Source: CBDIDH01 sp965277595 (GTDB taxonomy: Bacteria > Planctomycetota > Planctomycetia > Isosphaerales > Isosphaeraceae). From it: DNA of 64,000 bases. The position numbers and the translations under genes are program-made. The notes beneath the pieces were generated by a model. The model did no database searches and was not told where the DNA came from. It saw only the letters and a program-made list of their open reading frames with translations. The stretch is from assembly GCA_965277595.1 (NCBI GenBank), contig CBDIDH010000002.1, positions 4,030,001 through 4,094,000 on the forward strand. Direction: 5' to 3'. Positions within the stretch are counted from its first letter, which is position 1, and every line of letters begins with the position of its first letter. Positions 8,653-17,335 of this stretch are shown in pieces.

Positions 8653-10055
8653 CACTGCTCGGCCCCAGGTTCCAGGGCGTGAAGCAACAATTGGTAAACG
8701 TCCGTCGTGGCGATCGACGCGCCGCCTTCGGGCATCGGGCCGTCGCCAATCAGGACGGGGCGGTCCTCGGCGCGACCCGCGAGGAGTCCGTGGCTGCCGC
8801 GGACGAGCGTCGGGTCAAGCGGGATGATGTCAAAAAGAGTGCGGAAACCGAGCTTTTTCTGGGCGAGACGCAACATCGCCCGACCTTTCGGCCAGACGAG
8901 CGTCGGGTCAAAAAAGAGTTCACAAGGGTCATAGCCCGGCTTGCGATGAATGTCGACCGTCCGTGCGTAGTCGGGGGCGAGACGATCGTTGACCCAGAAC
9001 GGATAGGCGAACCAGGCGTCGGGCTCGGCCAGAGCCACAAACTCGCCCGCTCGACTGTGATTCAGGCCGATCTCGTGTCGAGCCTCGCCTTCGAAAACAC
9101 GCTTCACCCCTGACTCGGCCGCGAGCACATCCAGCACGCGGGGCCGATCCGCCGGGTTGGCGACGTAGATATGAGCAACCTGATGGTCGCAGACGGCAAA
9201 GGCTCGACTGGTGAGCGGGTCGAAAACCTCACCAAAGGGGCCTGGCCGGACGTTCAAAAGCCCCGCGCGACGCAAGAGGCGATTGGGCAAAACCGCCCGG
9301 GTCACATCGCAATGGCCGTACTCGGAGAGAACCCAGACGCGTGCCCCCGCTTTGGAAGCGGCATCGAGCAAGGGCTCGCACGCGGCGTCAAGCTCGCCGA
9401 CAAGGCGCGGCAGATCCGACCCCGACGGCCCGAACCGCTGGGGGTCGTAATCGAGGTGCGGGAGATAGACCAGGGTCAGCTCAGGGCGTTCGGTCGTCAA
9501 AAGCTCCGCGGCGCATCGGCTGATCCAGTCGGTACACGGCAGGCCCGCGCCCGGACCCCAGAAGGTGCGAAAAGGGAACGCGCCGAGCCTGGTTTCCAGG
9601 CGATCCGTGAGGCCGTCGGGCGTTCCGGCGATCCCGAAAACCTTGTTTCCATCCGCGCCATAATAGGGCTTGGGGGTCACGCTGAAATCCACGGCCGCCC
9701 CCTGGTTGAACCACCAGAAAAGCTTGGCGACCCGAAATTTCGCCGACCGCAATGACGCGTTCCGTCGCGCCGTGACATAGAGCGGCTCCGCCTGGATCAA
9801 CGCGTTCGACTGCTGCCAGAAGCGGACCTCGCCCGTCTCTCGAAAGAGCCAGCCGTTGCCGACGATCCCGTGTCCTTCGGGCGTTTTTCCCGTCAAAAGG
9901 CTCGCCTGCGCCGAGCAGGTCACCGCGGGCGTCACCTCGCGAAGTGCTCGCGTCCAGCCTCGACCGGCAAGGGCCTTGAGCCTCGGCGCATGTTCCAGAA
10001 GTCGGCCCGTCAGGCCGACCGCATTGATGACGACAAGGGGGCGAATCTCGGTCAA
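8652..10055 (-). CDS. alkaline phosphatase superfamily protein (nucleotide pyrophosphatase/phosphodiesterase type)
   Basis: 467 residues from a TTG start at 10055 (AGGA about 10 bp upstream); no better start is in frame. The type I phosphodiesterase/nucleotide pyrophosphatase fold is indicated by the N-terminal metal-binding region, the nucleophile region TPAVTCSAQASLLTGKTPEGHG (residues ~42-63, with Thr/Ser in the usual nucleophile spot), a central HLDYDPQRFG and a later SEYGHCDVTRAV and DHQVAHIYV. This resembles the group annotated as alkaline phosphatase family protein in eboABCDEF-like and planctomycete loci. No signal peptide is visible. The substrate is unknown. It is transcribed alone and faces a divergent DUF309 gene. 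Confidence 0.8.
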   Translation of the reverse strand: MTEIRPLVVINAVGLTGRLLEHAPRLKALAGRGWTRALREVTPAVTCSAQASLLTGKTPEGHGIVGNGWLFRETGEVRFWQQSNALIQAEPLYVTARRNASLRSAKFRVAKLFWWFNQGAAVDFSVTPKPYYGADGNKVFGIAGTPDGLTDRLETRLGAFPFRTFWGPGAGLPCTDWISRCAAELLTTERPELTLVYLPHLDYDPQRFGPSGSDLPRLVGELDAACEPLLDAASKAGARVWVLSEYGHCDVTRAVLPNRLLRRAGLLNVRPGPFGEVFDPLTSRAFAVCDHQVAHIYVANPADRPRVLDVLAAESGVKRVFEGEARHEIGLNHSRAGEFVALAEPDAWFAYPFWVNDRLAPDYARTVDIHRKPGYDPCELFFDPTLVWPKGRAMLRLAQKKLGFRTLFDIIPLDPTLVRGSHGLLAGRAEDRPVLIGDGPMPEGGASIATTDVYQLLLHALEPGAEQ

Positions 10056-10090
10056 GGGCGTGTGATCCTGGCGAAATGGAGACTAGGGAA

Positions 10091-10155
10091 GTTCAAGGCC
10101 GATGGCCGACCGATGGAATTCCTCGGTCATTGGTCATCGGTCCTCGGTCATTCCC
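10091..10155. repeat. heptad inverted repeat, copy 3
   Basis: Left arm AAGGCCGATGGCCGACCGAT (10095-10114) and right arm CCTCGGTCATTGGTCATCGG (10121-10140), continuing to TCCTCGGTCATT at 10152. Unlike most copies it lies between two divergent genes, so a terminator role cannot explain this copy. Confidence 0.65.
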
Positions 10156-10197
10156 AGGGGGTTGACACACCCCGGCGGTTTCTGGTCCAACGGGTTC

Positions 10198-10749
10198 ATG
10201 GACGAGAAAGACCGGGTCGAGCGTTGGCCCCCGTATGCGTTTGTGCCCGGAGGCCCCTGGCCGCATCCGACGCGGTCGGCCGAGGGGCATTCGTTCGGGC
10301 AAAATCATCCGAGCCTGACCAAAGACGACCACCACGCGCGATCGGCCGTCTTTCAACGCGGACTGGCACTCTTCCAGGCGGGCTATTACTGGGAAGCTCA
10401 TGAGTCCTGGGAATCGCTCTGGCATGCCGAAGGGCGAACAGGGGCCTCGGCCGACGTGCTCAGGGGGCTGATCAAACTGGCCGCGGCCGGGGTCAAGGTT
10501 CGCGAGCGGCAGCCGCACGGAATCATCACCCACGCCCGCCGCGCCGCCGAGCTTTTTGAACGAGTGCAACGCGAATCGGGCGACATTCTCGGCCTCGACC
10601 TCCTCAGGCTGGCCGCGATCGCCCGCGACCTCGCCAGTTCACCGCCGAACGATCCAGGCTCGCGCCTGGCACGCGTCACCCGCGTCTTTGACTTCGAGAT
10701 CCCAGCGTCATCGGACCCCGGAAACGAGTCCGACGAAGCGAAGGTTTGA
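10198..10749 (+). CDS. DUF309 domain protein
   Basis: 183 residues from ATG 10198; an upstream in-frame extension to 10102 runs through repeat sequence and is rejected. The DUF309 signature is clear: RGLALFQAGYYWEAHESWE at residues ~60-78, followed by LWHAEGRTGASADVLRGLIKLAAAGVKV, the helical His-Glu core of the family. The biochemical role of DUF309 proteins is not established. It is convergent with the ccsA-like gene, with a repeat between them. Confidence 0.82.
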   Translation: MDEKDRVERWPPYAFVPGGPWPHPTRSAEGHSFGQNHPSLTKDDHHARSAVFQRGLALFQAGYYWEAHESWESLWHAEGRTGASADVLRGLIKLAAAGVKVRERQPHGIITHARRAAELFERVQRESGDILGLDLLRLAAIARDLASSPPNDPGSRLARVTRVFDFEIPASSDPGNESDEAKV

Positions 10750-10790
10750 ATGTCTCGGTCATCGGTCCTTGGTCATCGGTCATTCGAACC
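10743..10790. repeat. heptad repeat, copy 4, in a convergent intergenic region
   Basis: Only one heptad orientation is present (TCGGTCATCGGTCCTTGGTC, continuing ATCGGTCATT), but it is enclosed by GGTTTGAATG (10743-10752) and CATTCGAACC (10781-10790), inverted repeats matching at 9 of 10 positions. The left arm overlaps the last codon and stop of the DUF309 gene. It is a plausible bidirectional terminator. Confidence 0.65.
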
Positions 10791-10807
10791 TGGCAATTCT
10801 CCCCGGG

Positions 10808-13480
10808 TCACGCGACCGATTCCACCGTCCGCGAGGCCACATGCCTGCGCCAGCCCGCGGCGAGCGGCAGGGCGAGAACGCACGTCAGGACCGCGAGAAC
10901 AACCCCCTGTCCGCCCCCTTCCACGAACCCGTAACTGTGCAGACCCACGCCGAGCACGAAGTTCACCCCGTACCAGGCCATGATCACCGAGAGCGAACAG
11001 ACGACCGACGAGGCCACCAGCGCGAACGTGTTGAACCAGCCCGCGAACCGGCCGTGAAGCGGGATCAGGTAAACCAGTAAAGTGATGAGCGCCCAGACTT
11101 CCTTGGGGTCCCAGCCCCAGAACCGGCCCCACGAGTAATCGGCCCAGATCCCGCCGAGAATCGTTCCGGCGGCGATCAACAAGACGCCGACCTGCATGCT
11201 CCGATAGATGAAGTTGGAGATCGGCTTGATCTTGGCGGCGGTCGCCTGCATCGCTCGCCCCCGAGCGTCGAGCTTGGGCCGGTTCGCGGCCGACATGGCG
11301 CGGATCTCGGCGACCGTGGGCTTGGAAAGCGTTGCGGTTGCACTGGCTCCCTGGCCCTCGCTGACGGTCACCGTCTGCACCGACGTCGCCGCGTTCGGTT
11401 CGTGCGCCCGACCGCCGATCGCCGACGGATCAAGCGACGGTTCGTCGCGGAAGGTCAGGCGGTTGATCAGTTCCGAAAGCATCGCCACGGGAACCGCGAG
11501 GCTCAAGGCCCCGCCGACACAGGCAAGGGTCACGAAACCAACCATCGCCAGGTTGCCCGGAACGTTTTTGGGACCAAAGTAGCCGTACGACGCGAGCAGG
11601 CCCACCGCGCCGATCGAGAGCAAAGGGAGGCCGGGAACGATCGGCAAGGCAAGCTGAGTAAAGCCTGGCGATCGTCGGTACGTGGCCATCAGGTAATAAA
11701 AGGTGGCGATCAGGCCGAGGCCCGCCGCGAGCAGAAAGGCGCCGTAGCTGGAAACCTCGGTGAGAACGTGAATCGTCAGCCAGTAATTGCTGCGCAAGAC
11801 CGGCTGAAGCATCTTGATATCGGGGTCGAGCAGTGGCACGTTCGACGCGAGGAAGGTTCCCAGCAGCGCGACCATCGACCCGGCGAGCGCCACGAAGGTC
11901 TTGCGATAGATCAGCTCGAAAATCAGGCCGAGAACCGCCGCGACGACCGAGACCCAGATCACCGTCTCGTACATGTTCGTCACCGGCGCCCAGCCCGTGA
12001 TCCGAACGCGATCGTAAAAGCCCTGCACCTCAAGGCCGATCCCACCCACCAGGCCGAGCATCCCCAGCACGTAAAAGAACTGCCCGAGCCGCTCGAAGAA
12101 ACTGTAGCGTTCAAAACCCTGGAAACCGAGGCTCACCCCCAGAAGAATGACCGCCAGGAAATAGGCATACGGTGCCCGAAAGAATGGGTTCGTTTCGTTG
12201 AAATGCGTTTCCAGATCGACCGACGCGACGCTCGGATACATCGTCGGATTCACCGCCATCCCCAAGGCCCGGGCCGACGACACAAGAGCCTCGGTCTTGT
12301 CGAGTGCGACACTCCCCGGCGCCGCGTCCTCGGCCGAGTCGAGGTTTTTGAAGGCTTGTTGGAATGCCTTCACCTTTTCGATCGGGAAGCCCGCGGCGGC
12401 GAGGTCTTCGGCCTTGGTGACGAGCATCGCCTTGAGCGGAATCCAGGCTGAGGAATCGCGGAGCCAGGCCGCGAAGACCTTGTCAAAGCTGGAATCGGTG
12501 CCGGGCACGGCCCGCTCGTCCATCGGCAGCTCGTTCCAGTAGGTGTCAAGGGCCTTGGCGCCATCGAGTTCAAACGGGGCGAGGCCGGAAACGTCGCGCG
12601 ACTTCTGCGCGGTCTCATAAGTCCGGGCGAGGAAGGCAAGATATTCCTTGTTGCTCGGCCGGGGCATGATCAGCATCGGCTCGACCGACCGCATGTTGCG
12701 GTCGCGGATCGCCCGGTAGTGGACCAGGCGCGTGCCGACCTCATAAGCGCGCTTCTCGACGTCGGTCAGCTTCACGTCGCCTGTTGTGCTGGCGTCCGCC
12801 TGGCGCTTTTTCTGAACGATTGAGCCAAACCAGGCGTCAAACGCGGAGTCTCCCCCTTCGGCGGCGATGTGGGCGTCGTCAAGCTGGCGAGGGCTGAGCC
12901 ACTTGTGCTCCTCGCTCAGGAGCGCCGCGACGGTCATGACCGACTTGCGGTCGTCGCCGGGGTTCTCGACGTTGCCGGAGAGTGAGGACGAGGCGAGGAA
13001 GGCGTCAACCTTCGCCGCGGAGAGGTCGCGGTCGGCCGCGAGCGCTTCCAGGGCCTTGCGATCGGCGGCACTGGTCGAGGATCTGGCAATGATCGCCTCG
13101 AACCGGGCGCGGATCTCCGCGGCGAGGATCAGGCGCTTGAGCGGAACGTATTCGACGAGGATAAACGGCTGATCGTCCCAGTGGTCGGGGCGAACCGACC
13201 AGTCAAAGAGCGCCGCGACGGGGGTCCAGGTCTCGACGACTTTGTTCCGTCGCGAGGCGTCCTGAATCTTGATTGTCTCCCGGCCGAAGATCTGCTTGAC
13301 TTCCTCGCGCGCGAGGGTGTCGAGCGGCTTGTGACGCCCCTCGTGCAGCATCGGCAGCCTGGCGAGGACCTCATACGCCCTTCCTTTGCCGAGCGCCTTT
13401 GGCGTCTCCGCGTCACTCGCCCCCCGCGCCGGGGTCGCGAGGGCGAGCAGCCCGGTCGTCAGCCAGAGAAATCGTCGCAT
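10808..13480 (-). CDS. ccsA: system II cytochrome c biogenesis protein, CcsA/ResC-like, with large N-terminal extension
   Basis: 890 residues from ATG 13480, preferred over 13501 because GGGAG precedes it and a clean signal peptide (MRRFLWLTTGLLALATPARG) follows. About 430 extracytoplasmic residues of unknown fold come first. From residue ~440 the protein has the multi-pass membrane CcsA module with the heme-handling motif WGRFWGWDPKEVWALI near the C-terminus and conserved His residues (TIHVLTEVSSYG; PLHGRFAGW). CcsA and ResB form the system II heme exporter and ligase that attaches heme to CXXCH cytochromes outside the cytoplasmic membrane. The partner ResB gene is immediately upstream on the same strand. 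The region at ~690-760 is a low-complexity linker. The family call is secure; the role of the N-terminal extension is unknown. Confidence 0.9.
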   Translation of the reverse strand: MRRFLWLTTGLLALATPARGASDAETPKALGKGRAYEVLARLPMLHEGRHKPLDTLAREEVKQIFGRETIKIQDASRRNKVVETWTPVAALFDWSVRPDHWDDQPFILVEYVPLKRLILAAEIRARFEAIIARSSTSAADRKALEALAADRDLSAAKVDAFLASSSLSGNVENPGDDRKSVMTVAALLSEEHKWLSPRQLDDAHIAAEGGDSAFDAWFGSIVQKKRQADASTTGDVKLTDVEKRAYEVGTRLVHYRAIRDRNMRSVEPMLIMPRPSNKEYLAFLARTYETAQKSRDVSGLAPFELDGAKALDTYWNELPMDERAVPGTDSSFDKVFAAWLRDSSAWIPLKAMLVTKAEDLAAAGFPIEKVKAFQQAFKNLDSAEDAAPGSVALDKTEALVSSARALGMAVNPTMYPSVASVDLETHFNETNPFFRAPYAYFLAVILLGVSLGFQGFERYSFFERLGQFFYVLGMLGLVGGIGLEVQGFYDRVRITGWAPVTNMYETVIWVSVVAAVLGLIFELIYRKTFVALAGSMVALLGTFLASNVPLLDPDIKMLQPVLRSNYWLTIHVLTEVSSYGAFLLAAGLGLIATFYYLMATYRRSPGFTQLALPIVPGLPLLSIGAVGLLASYGYFGPKNVPGNLAMVGFVTLACVGGALSLAVPVAMLSELINRLTFRDEPSLDPSAIGGRAHEPNAATSVQTVTVSEGQGASATATLSKPTVAEIRAMSAANRPKLDARGRAMQATAAKIKPISNFIYRSMQVGVLLIAAGTILGGIWADYSWGRFWGWDPKEVWALITLLVYLIPLHGRFAGWFNTFALVASSVVCSLSVIMAWYGVNFVLGVGLHSYGFVEGGGQGVVLAVLTCVLALPLAAGWRRHVASRTVESVA

Positions 13481-13604
13481 CGTCGTCTCCCTCATTCGCA
13501 TCCAAGAACGTTCATCATCTTTGGCCGACGCCTACCGAACCGAACGCGGCATCGGGCCTTTTTTGATTTCATCTCAAGACGAACCCGGGGATCAGATTCA
13601 GGTT

Positions 13605-13668
13605 TGATGAACGATGACCAAGAACTTTGAACGTTTTCGATCGGTCATCGGTCATTAGATCATCATCG
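13605..13668. repeat. heptad inverted repeat, copy 5
   Basis: Left arm GATGAACGATGACCAAGA (13607-13624) and right arm GATCGGTCATCGGTCATTAG (13639-13658), continuing into ATCATCATC. It lies 13 bp beyond the ResB stop, between resB and ccsA. Confidence 0.65.
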
Positions 13669-13680
13669 TCCGCCCCGTCC

Positions 13681-15885
13681 TCAAAGTGTCTCTTCCGCGT
13701 CATCGGCCCGCAACGAGGTGGCGGGTTCGGGAATGAGCAGGGCCGGGTCAACGGCCTGACCGCGAGCGCGGGCGAGCTTGACCGCCTTTGCTTTTTCCTT
13801 TTCGCGCTCGCGACGACCGCCGTCACTGAAGACACCGGCTCGCATGTAAAACTGCAAAAAGGCGCCCAGGACAATCAGGGCACAGCCAAGGTACATCACC
13901 CTTCGACCTGGGTTCAGTCCCACCTGAAGCACCGACTGCACCCGCCCCGTCTCGCGGTCGGAACCCGGCACTCGCTCGCGAATAAAACTTGACTGATAAA
14001 AGGTATATCCACGATGCGTCAGGGGTTCATTCATCGAGATATGAATTTTCTGGTTCTCGATTCCCTCCGCCTTGTCAGTCAGAAGCACGTCGCTGGAGAA
14101 CCGCGAGGCTTTCTCGGTCCCGGGGTCAAATCCGCGCTGAAAGTCGACCATTTTGAGCTCGAATCCGAGCGGGCGGCGGTCGGCGTCATAGGCGATCTGG
14201 TAGACCTTGCCGTTGGGAAAGGTCACGGTCTGCCAGGCGGGGTCAAGCGTGGCCGAACGTCGGATATAAAACTCCTTCGTGGCCTCTTTCGAATGGTCGT
14301 CGGGGTCGCTCACGGTCATCTCGACCAGGCTGGCGGGAATGCCGTTGCCCATCTGCCCGGGAGGGAGAACGATCGGCTCGTACACGGTTGATTCCACCCC
14401 AGCGGGCAGGAAGTCTTCGACCTCAAAGGCCAGCGACATCGTCTCATTGAAAGCGACGACCTCCTTGCCCTTCGTGACCTTCTCGGGCTTCCCCTTGAGC
14501 ACGCCGACAGCCTTGCCGGACTTGTCGCGGGCGTAGATCCGGGAATAAAGCGTGCCGTCGGGCGTGCCGAGAACTTCCACGAGCGCGAACCGGCCGTTCG
14601 TCTTGGGATCGAGGACCGGCGGGAGATAATAATTGATCGTGACGAGCGGTTCGGGGGTCGCTCCGGCACGAGCGGGAATCACGTTGGGAAAGGTCGGCAG
14701 CGAGGCGAGGCCCATGTGTTTGATCGGCGGTTGACCCGACTTGCTGACCTCAAACTCGGCGATCGGAACCGTTGACTCGCCCAGGGTTTCCGCCAAGCCC
14801 GCCTCGGCCGCGGGAAAGCCGACGACGTCGATGAACTTGACCGTCAGGTCGCTCTCGGGAAGCGTGACGGTCTTGCCGGCTTGGCCGTCGAGCGCCCAGT
14901 CGTATCGGCGATTTTTGCCCGATTGATCGGAGTAATGAAACCGCGCCACGCCTTCAAGGCCGGAAACCTCGGGAGGGTTCTTGAAGTCGTCAATCAACTC
15001 GGAGCGATCCACGTAATAAAAGGCGATCCGGGCGGGCGATCCAATCACCTTGACGACCTTGTTCAGCCTCTTATCCGTGACAAACCAGCGCTCTTCGTCT
15101 TCAAAAACGTCCACCATCGCCGGCAACCTTGGCGGCTTGAACCGGACCCGGATCTTGGCCATCGGCGAGCCCGACGGATCAGCCGTATGCTTGATCGCCG
15201 GGGCCGAGGCGGGGATGTGCGACTTGACGACGAACCGGAAGGGGTCGTTTTCCCGGGTCAAGATTTCCGTCGGGTTGCGGTCGACGCCTCGAACCGGGGT
15301 TAACACGGCATCAACCACCCCGCCGGGGCGAGCCTGGCCCGGTCCCCAGGCAAAGGCGCCGGGGCGGAAGGGAAGCTCCCATTCGCGTTCGATCTTCTTG
15401 GGGTCGTCGCGGTCCATCTGGCGAACGCGGACGACCGGGTAATCGTTGCGGACGATCTCGTCCTTGACCTCCCCTTCGAGCGCGGCCACCTGCCCCTCGT
15501 CGGACGTCTTCACGCTATAATACGACCCCGCGAGAAGCACCAGGAGGCCGATATGGGTGACGACGAAGCCGGTCTGCCGCTTCTTCCAGGGATAGCGAAT
15601 CAAGGCCGCGCAAAGGATATTGGCCGCGAGAAAGGCGAGGAGCACCGAGAACCCCGTGCTCTGGTAAATCCACTCCTGCACGGCGGCCGTGCCGTACCAC
15701 TTCTCGAAGAAGGTCGAGTAGGCGAGGACCCCGGCGAGCGTTCCCAGGCTGATGACCGCCAGCTTCAACGACGCCAGGAACCGATAGACGGCGTCGCAGA
15801 GCCCGACGACGGCCCGGACGATCGTCGAACTGGTCTCTTCAGGAGGCAAGGAGGCCGTCACCGGTTTCTTGGAGGCAGTCGCCAT
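13681..15885 (-). CDS. resB: system II cytochrome c biogenesis protein ResB-like
   Basis: 734 residues from ATG 15885. Three N-terminal membrane segments (residues ~40-125, with VVTHIGLLVLLAGSYYSV matching the third ResB helix) precede a large extracytoplasmic domain of ~520 residues and a last membrane segment at ~675-695 (VMYLGCALIVLGAFLQFYM). The ResB signature near the end is NEPLTHRGYTFYQSSF. ResB holds and delivers heme to apocytochromes together with CcsA, encoded 200 bp downstream. The lysine-rich tail after the last helix is cytoplasmic. Many c-type cytochrome genes in this window (DUF1592 protein, sigma fusion) need this system. Confidence 0.9.
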   Translation of the reverse strand: MATASKKPVTASLPPEETSSTIVRAVVGLCDAVYRFLASLKLAVISLGTLAGVLAYSTFFEKWYGTAAVQEWIYQSTGFSVLLAFLAANILCAALIRYPWKKRQTGFVVTHIGLLVLLAGSYYSVKTSDEGQVAALEGEVKDEIVRNDYPVVRVRQMDRDDPKKIEREWELPFRPGAFAWGPGQARPGGVVDAVLTPVRGVDRNPTEILTRENDPFRFVVKSHIPASAPAIKHTADPSGSPMAKIRVRFKPPRLPAMVDVFEDEERWFVTDKRLNKVVKVIGSPARIAFYYVDRSELIDDFKNPPEVSGLEGVARFHYSDQSGKNRRYDWALDGQAGKTVTLPESDLTVKFIDVVGFPAAEAGLAETLGESTVPIAEFEVSKSGQPPIKHMGLASLPTFPNVIPARAGATPEPLVTINYYLPPVLDPKTNGRFALVEVLGTPDGTLYSRIYARDKSGKAVGVLKGKPEKVTKGKEVVAFNETMSLAFEVEDFLPAGVESTVYEPIVLPPGQMGNGIPASLVEMTVSDPDDHSKEATKEFYIRRSATLDPAWQTVTFPNGKVYQIAYDADRRPLGFELKMVDFQRGFDPGTEKASRFSSDVLLTDKAEGIENQKIHISMNEPLTHRGYTFYQSSFIRERVPGSDRETGRVQSVLQVGLNPGRRVMYLGCALIVLGAFLQFYMRAGVFSDGGRREREKEKAKAVKLARARGQAVDPALLIPEPATSLRADDAEETL

Positions 15886-16233
15886 GATTGGGATACCTGA
15901 ATCGTCGGGGGAGGGATCGCGCCAGGGGCGGGGGGGTCAAAATCTAACGGAAAACGGAGATTCGACCCAACGGGCTGGTCGCGTCACGCTCAGCCCCTAT
16001 TGTAGTCAGAGAGTCCTCGGCGGGCCAGAGACGGGTCGTTCGCCTCAATGAAAGGACGATGCGAGCCCGGTCTGGTCGTTTGTTCGCACGGCGGGTTTTG
16101 ACTTCAGGTCCATCTCATTCTCACGCAACCTCCCGCGTCTGACAAGCGTTTCTTGCGGGAGGACCGAAGACCGAGGACCGATGACCGATGAACCTCACCC
16201 TCGGAACGTTTTCCATCGGACATTGGTCCTTGG
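15886..16233. other. intergenic region between resB and the sigma factor gene
   Basis: 348 bp with no gene. It contains a G-rich stretch near 15925, a possible minus-strand -10 box (TACAAT at 16004-15999) about 115 bp before resB without a good -35, and most of heptad repeat copy 6. Confidence 0.5.
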
Positions 16234-16244
16234 TCATTGGTCAC
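16159..16244. repeat. heptad inverted repeat, copy 6, overlapping a stop codon
   Basis: The left arm runs in heptads from 16160 to 16193 (AGGACCGAAGACCGAGGACC, then GATGACCGATGAAC). The right arm runs from 16214 to 16244 (CATCGGACATTGGTCCTTGG, then TCATTGGTCAC). The last codons and TGA stop of the minus-strand sigma gene (16234-16242) lie inside the right arm. Confidence 0.75.
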
Positions 16245-17229
16245 GGTAATCCAAACCCGAAACCTCCTTGTCATGACGAAAAGCCAGGTGACATTGCACG
16301 CAGCTTTCCTTGACCCGACGCGCCGCGGCGAACAAATCCGGCTCAACGCCGTCGCGAGCGGCCAGGTCCAGCGCCGTGGCGGAAGTCCGAAGGTCACCGG
16401 CCAGGGCGAGCCAGACCGACCGATCCTGAACCTCTTCTGGAACGTCTTCCAGTCGATCCGCCATGCCGACGGCGTCGCGACCGACGTTTCGGGCGTCCGC
16501 GCGGAGCGAAGCAGTCGAGTGGTTTCGGCGGTCGAGTCGAGCCAGAAGACGCGCGGGATCAGCAAGACCCACCGAATGATTCGAGAGGATCGGCCGATCG
16601 GATCGAGGCGAGCGAAGTCCCGTTGAGATGCCGACGGCCAGGCCGCAAACCGCCAGGGCGATCAGCGCCAGGCCGCGAACGGTCAGGCGATGCCGGAGCC
16701 GCGTTCGCGCCCGACCGAGGCGCCGGGAGATCGACCCGGAGGGAAGGCCAAGTCGATCGGCGGCCTCGGCGTGGGTCAAGCCTTCAAGGTCGCACAAAAC
16801 AACCGTGGCGCGGTCGAGTTCGGAAAGGCGGTTGAGTTCATCATCGAGCACTCGGCAGAGGTCGCGGCGGTCGATCTCGCGGGCCGGGTCGAGGCCGCGG
16901 GGATGGAGTTCGTCGGGGAGATTCGCTCCCAGGTTCTGAAAACACCGCTCGCGCCGGGAATGCCGCCAGACGCGGTCGCGGGTGTCGAGCGAGAGCCGAC
17001 GCGCCACGGCGCGGAGCCAGGGTCGAACCGACCCTTGCCAGGGAATTTCCCCGGCTCGGAGCGCCAGCACAAGAAAGGTGGCCTGAACGACGTCCTCGGC
17101 GTCGTGCTCGCACGACAGAATCCGTCGACAGGCAGCGCGGACCTCGGGCAGGTGCCGACCGACGATCACGGCGAAGGCCGCGTCTTCCCCGCCCAGGACA
17201 AATCGTTTGATCAGGGTCGCGTCGTTCAT
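16234..17229 (-). CDS. ECF sigma factor fused through a membrane segment to a cytochrome c'-like domain
   Basis: 331 residues from ATG 17229; the open frame to 17442 runs through a heptad repeat and is not used. Residues ~8-95 are sigma region 2 (CEHDAEDVVQATFLVLAL) and ~125-183 are region 4 with its helix-turn-helix (LTHAEAADRLGLPSGSISRR). Residues ~186-205 (GLALIALAVCGLAVGISTGL) are a single membrane segment after a basic stretch, so the C-terminus should lie outside. Residues ~225-325 are helical and end with CVQCH (C310, C313, H314) followed by LAFR, the pattern of four-helix-bundle cytochromes c'. A sensor function for heme, redox state or a small gas is inferred. It sits upstream of the resB/ccsA genes on the same strand. 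Planctomycete ECF factors with C-terminal extensions are known as a class. Confidence 0.85.
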   Translation of the reverse strand: MNDATLIKRFVLGGEDAAFAVIVGRHLPEVRAACRRILSCEHDAEDVVQATFLVLALRAGEIPWQGSVRPWLRAVARRLSLDTRDRVWRHSRRERCFQNLGANLPDELHPRGLDPAREIDRRDLCRVLDDELNRLSELDRATVVLCDLEGLTHAEAADRLGLPSGSISRRLGRARTRLRHRLTVRGLALIALAVCGLAVGISTGLRSPRSDRPILSNHSVGLADPARLLARLDRRNHSTASLRADARNVGRDAVGMADRLEDVPEEVQDRSVWLALAGDLRTSATALDLAARDGVEPDLFAAARRVKESCVQCHLAFRHDKEVSGLDYRDQ

Positions 17230-17260
17230 GGCGTCGGCGATCCTCGGACGAACGGGACGC

Positions 17261-17289
17261 AGAGGGCAAAGGGCAAAGGGCAAAGGGCG
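17261..17289. repeat. sister-heptad direct repeat (AAGGGCA type)
   Basis: Four tandem GGGCAAA-type heptads 31 bp upstream of the sigma factor start. There is no opposing arm nearby. It has the same 7-bp unit size as the GGTCAT family but a different sequence. Confidence 0.6.
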
Positions 17290-17335
17290 TCTAAACAAGA
17301 ATGGGGCAACGGGGCGTTTTGAATGCAAAATTCGG

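Noticed and set aside
10162..10167. TTGACA box upstream of the DUF309 gene
   Set aside because: Good -35 match but no acceptable -10 box 15-19 bp downstream.
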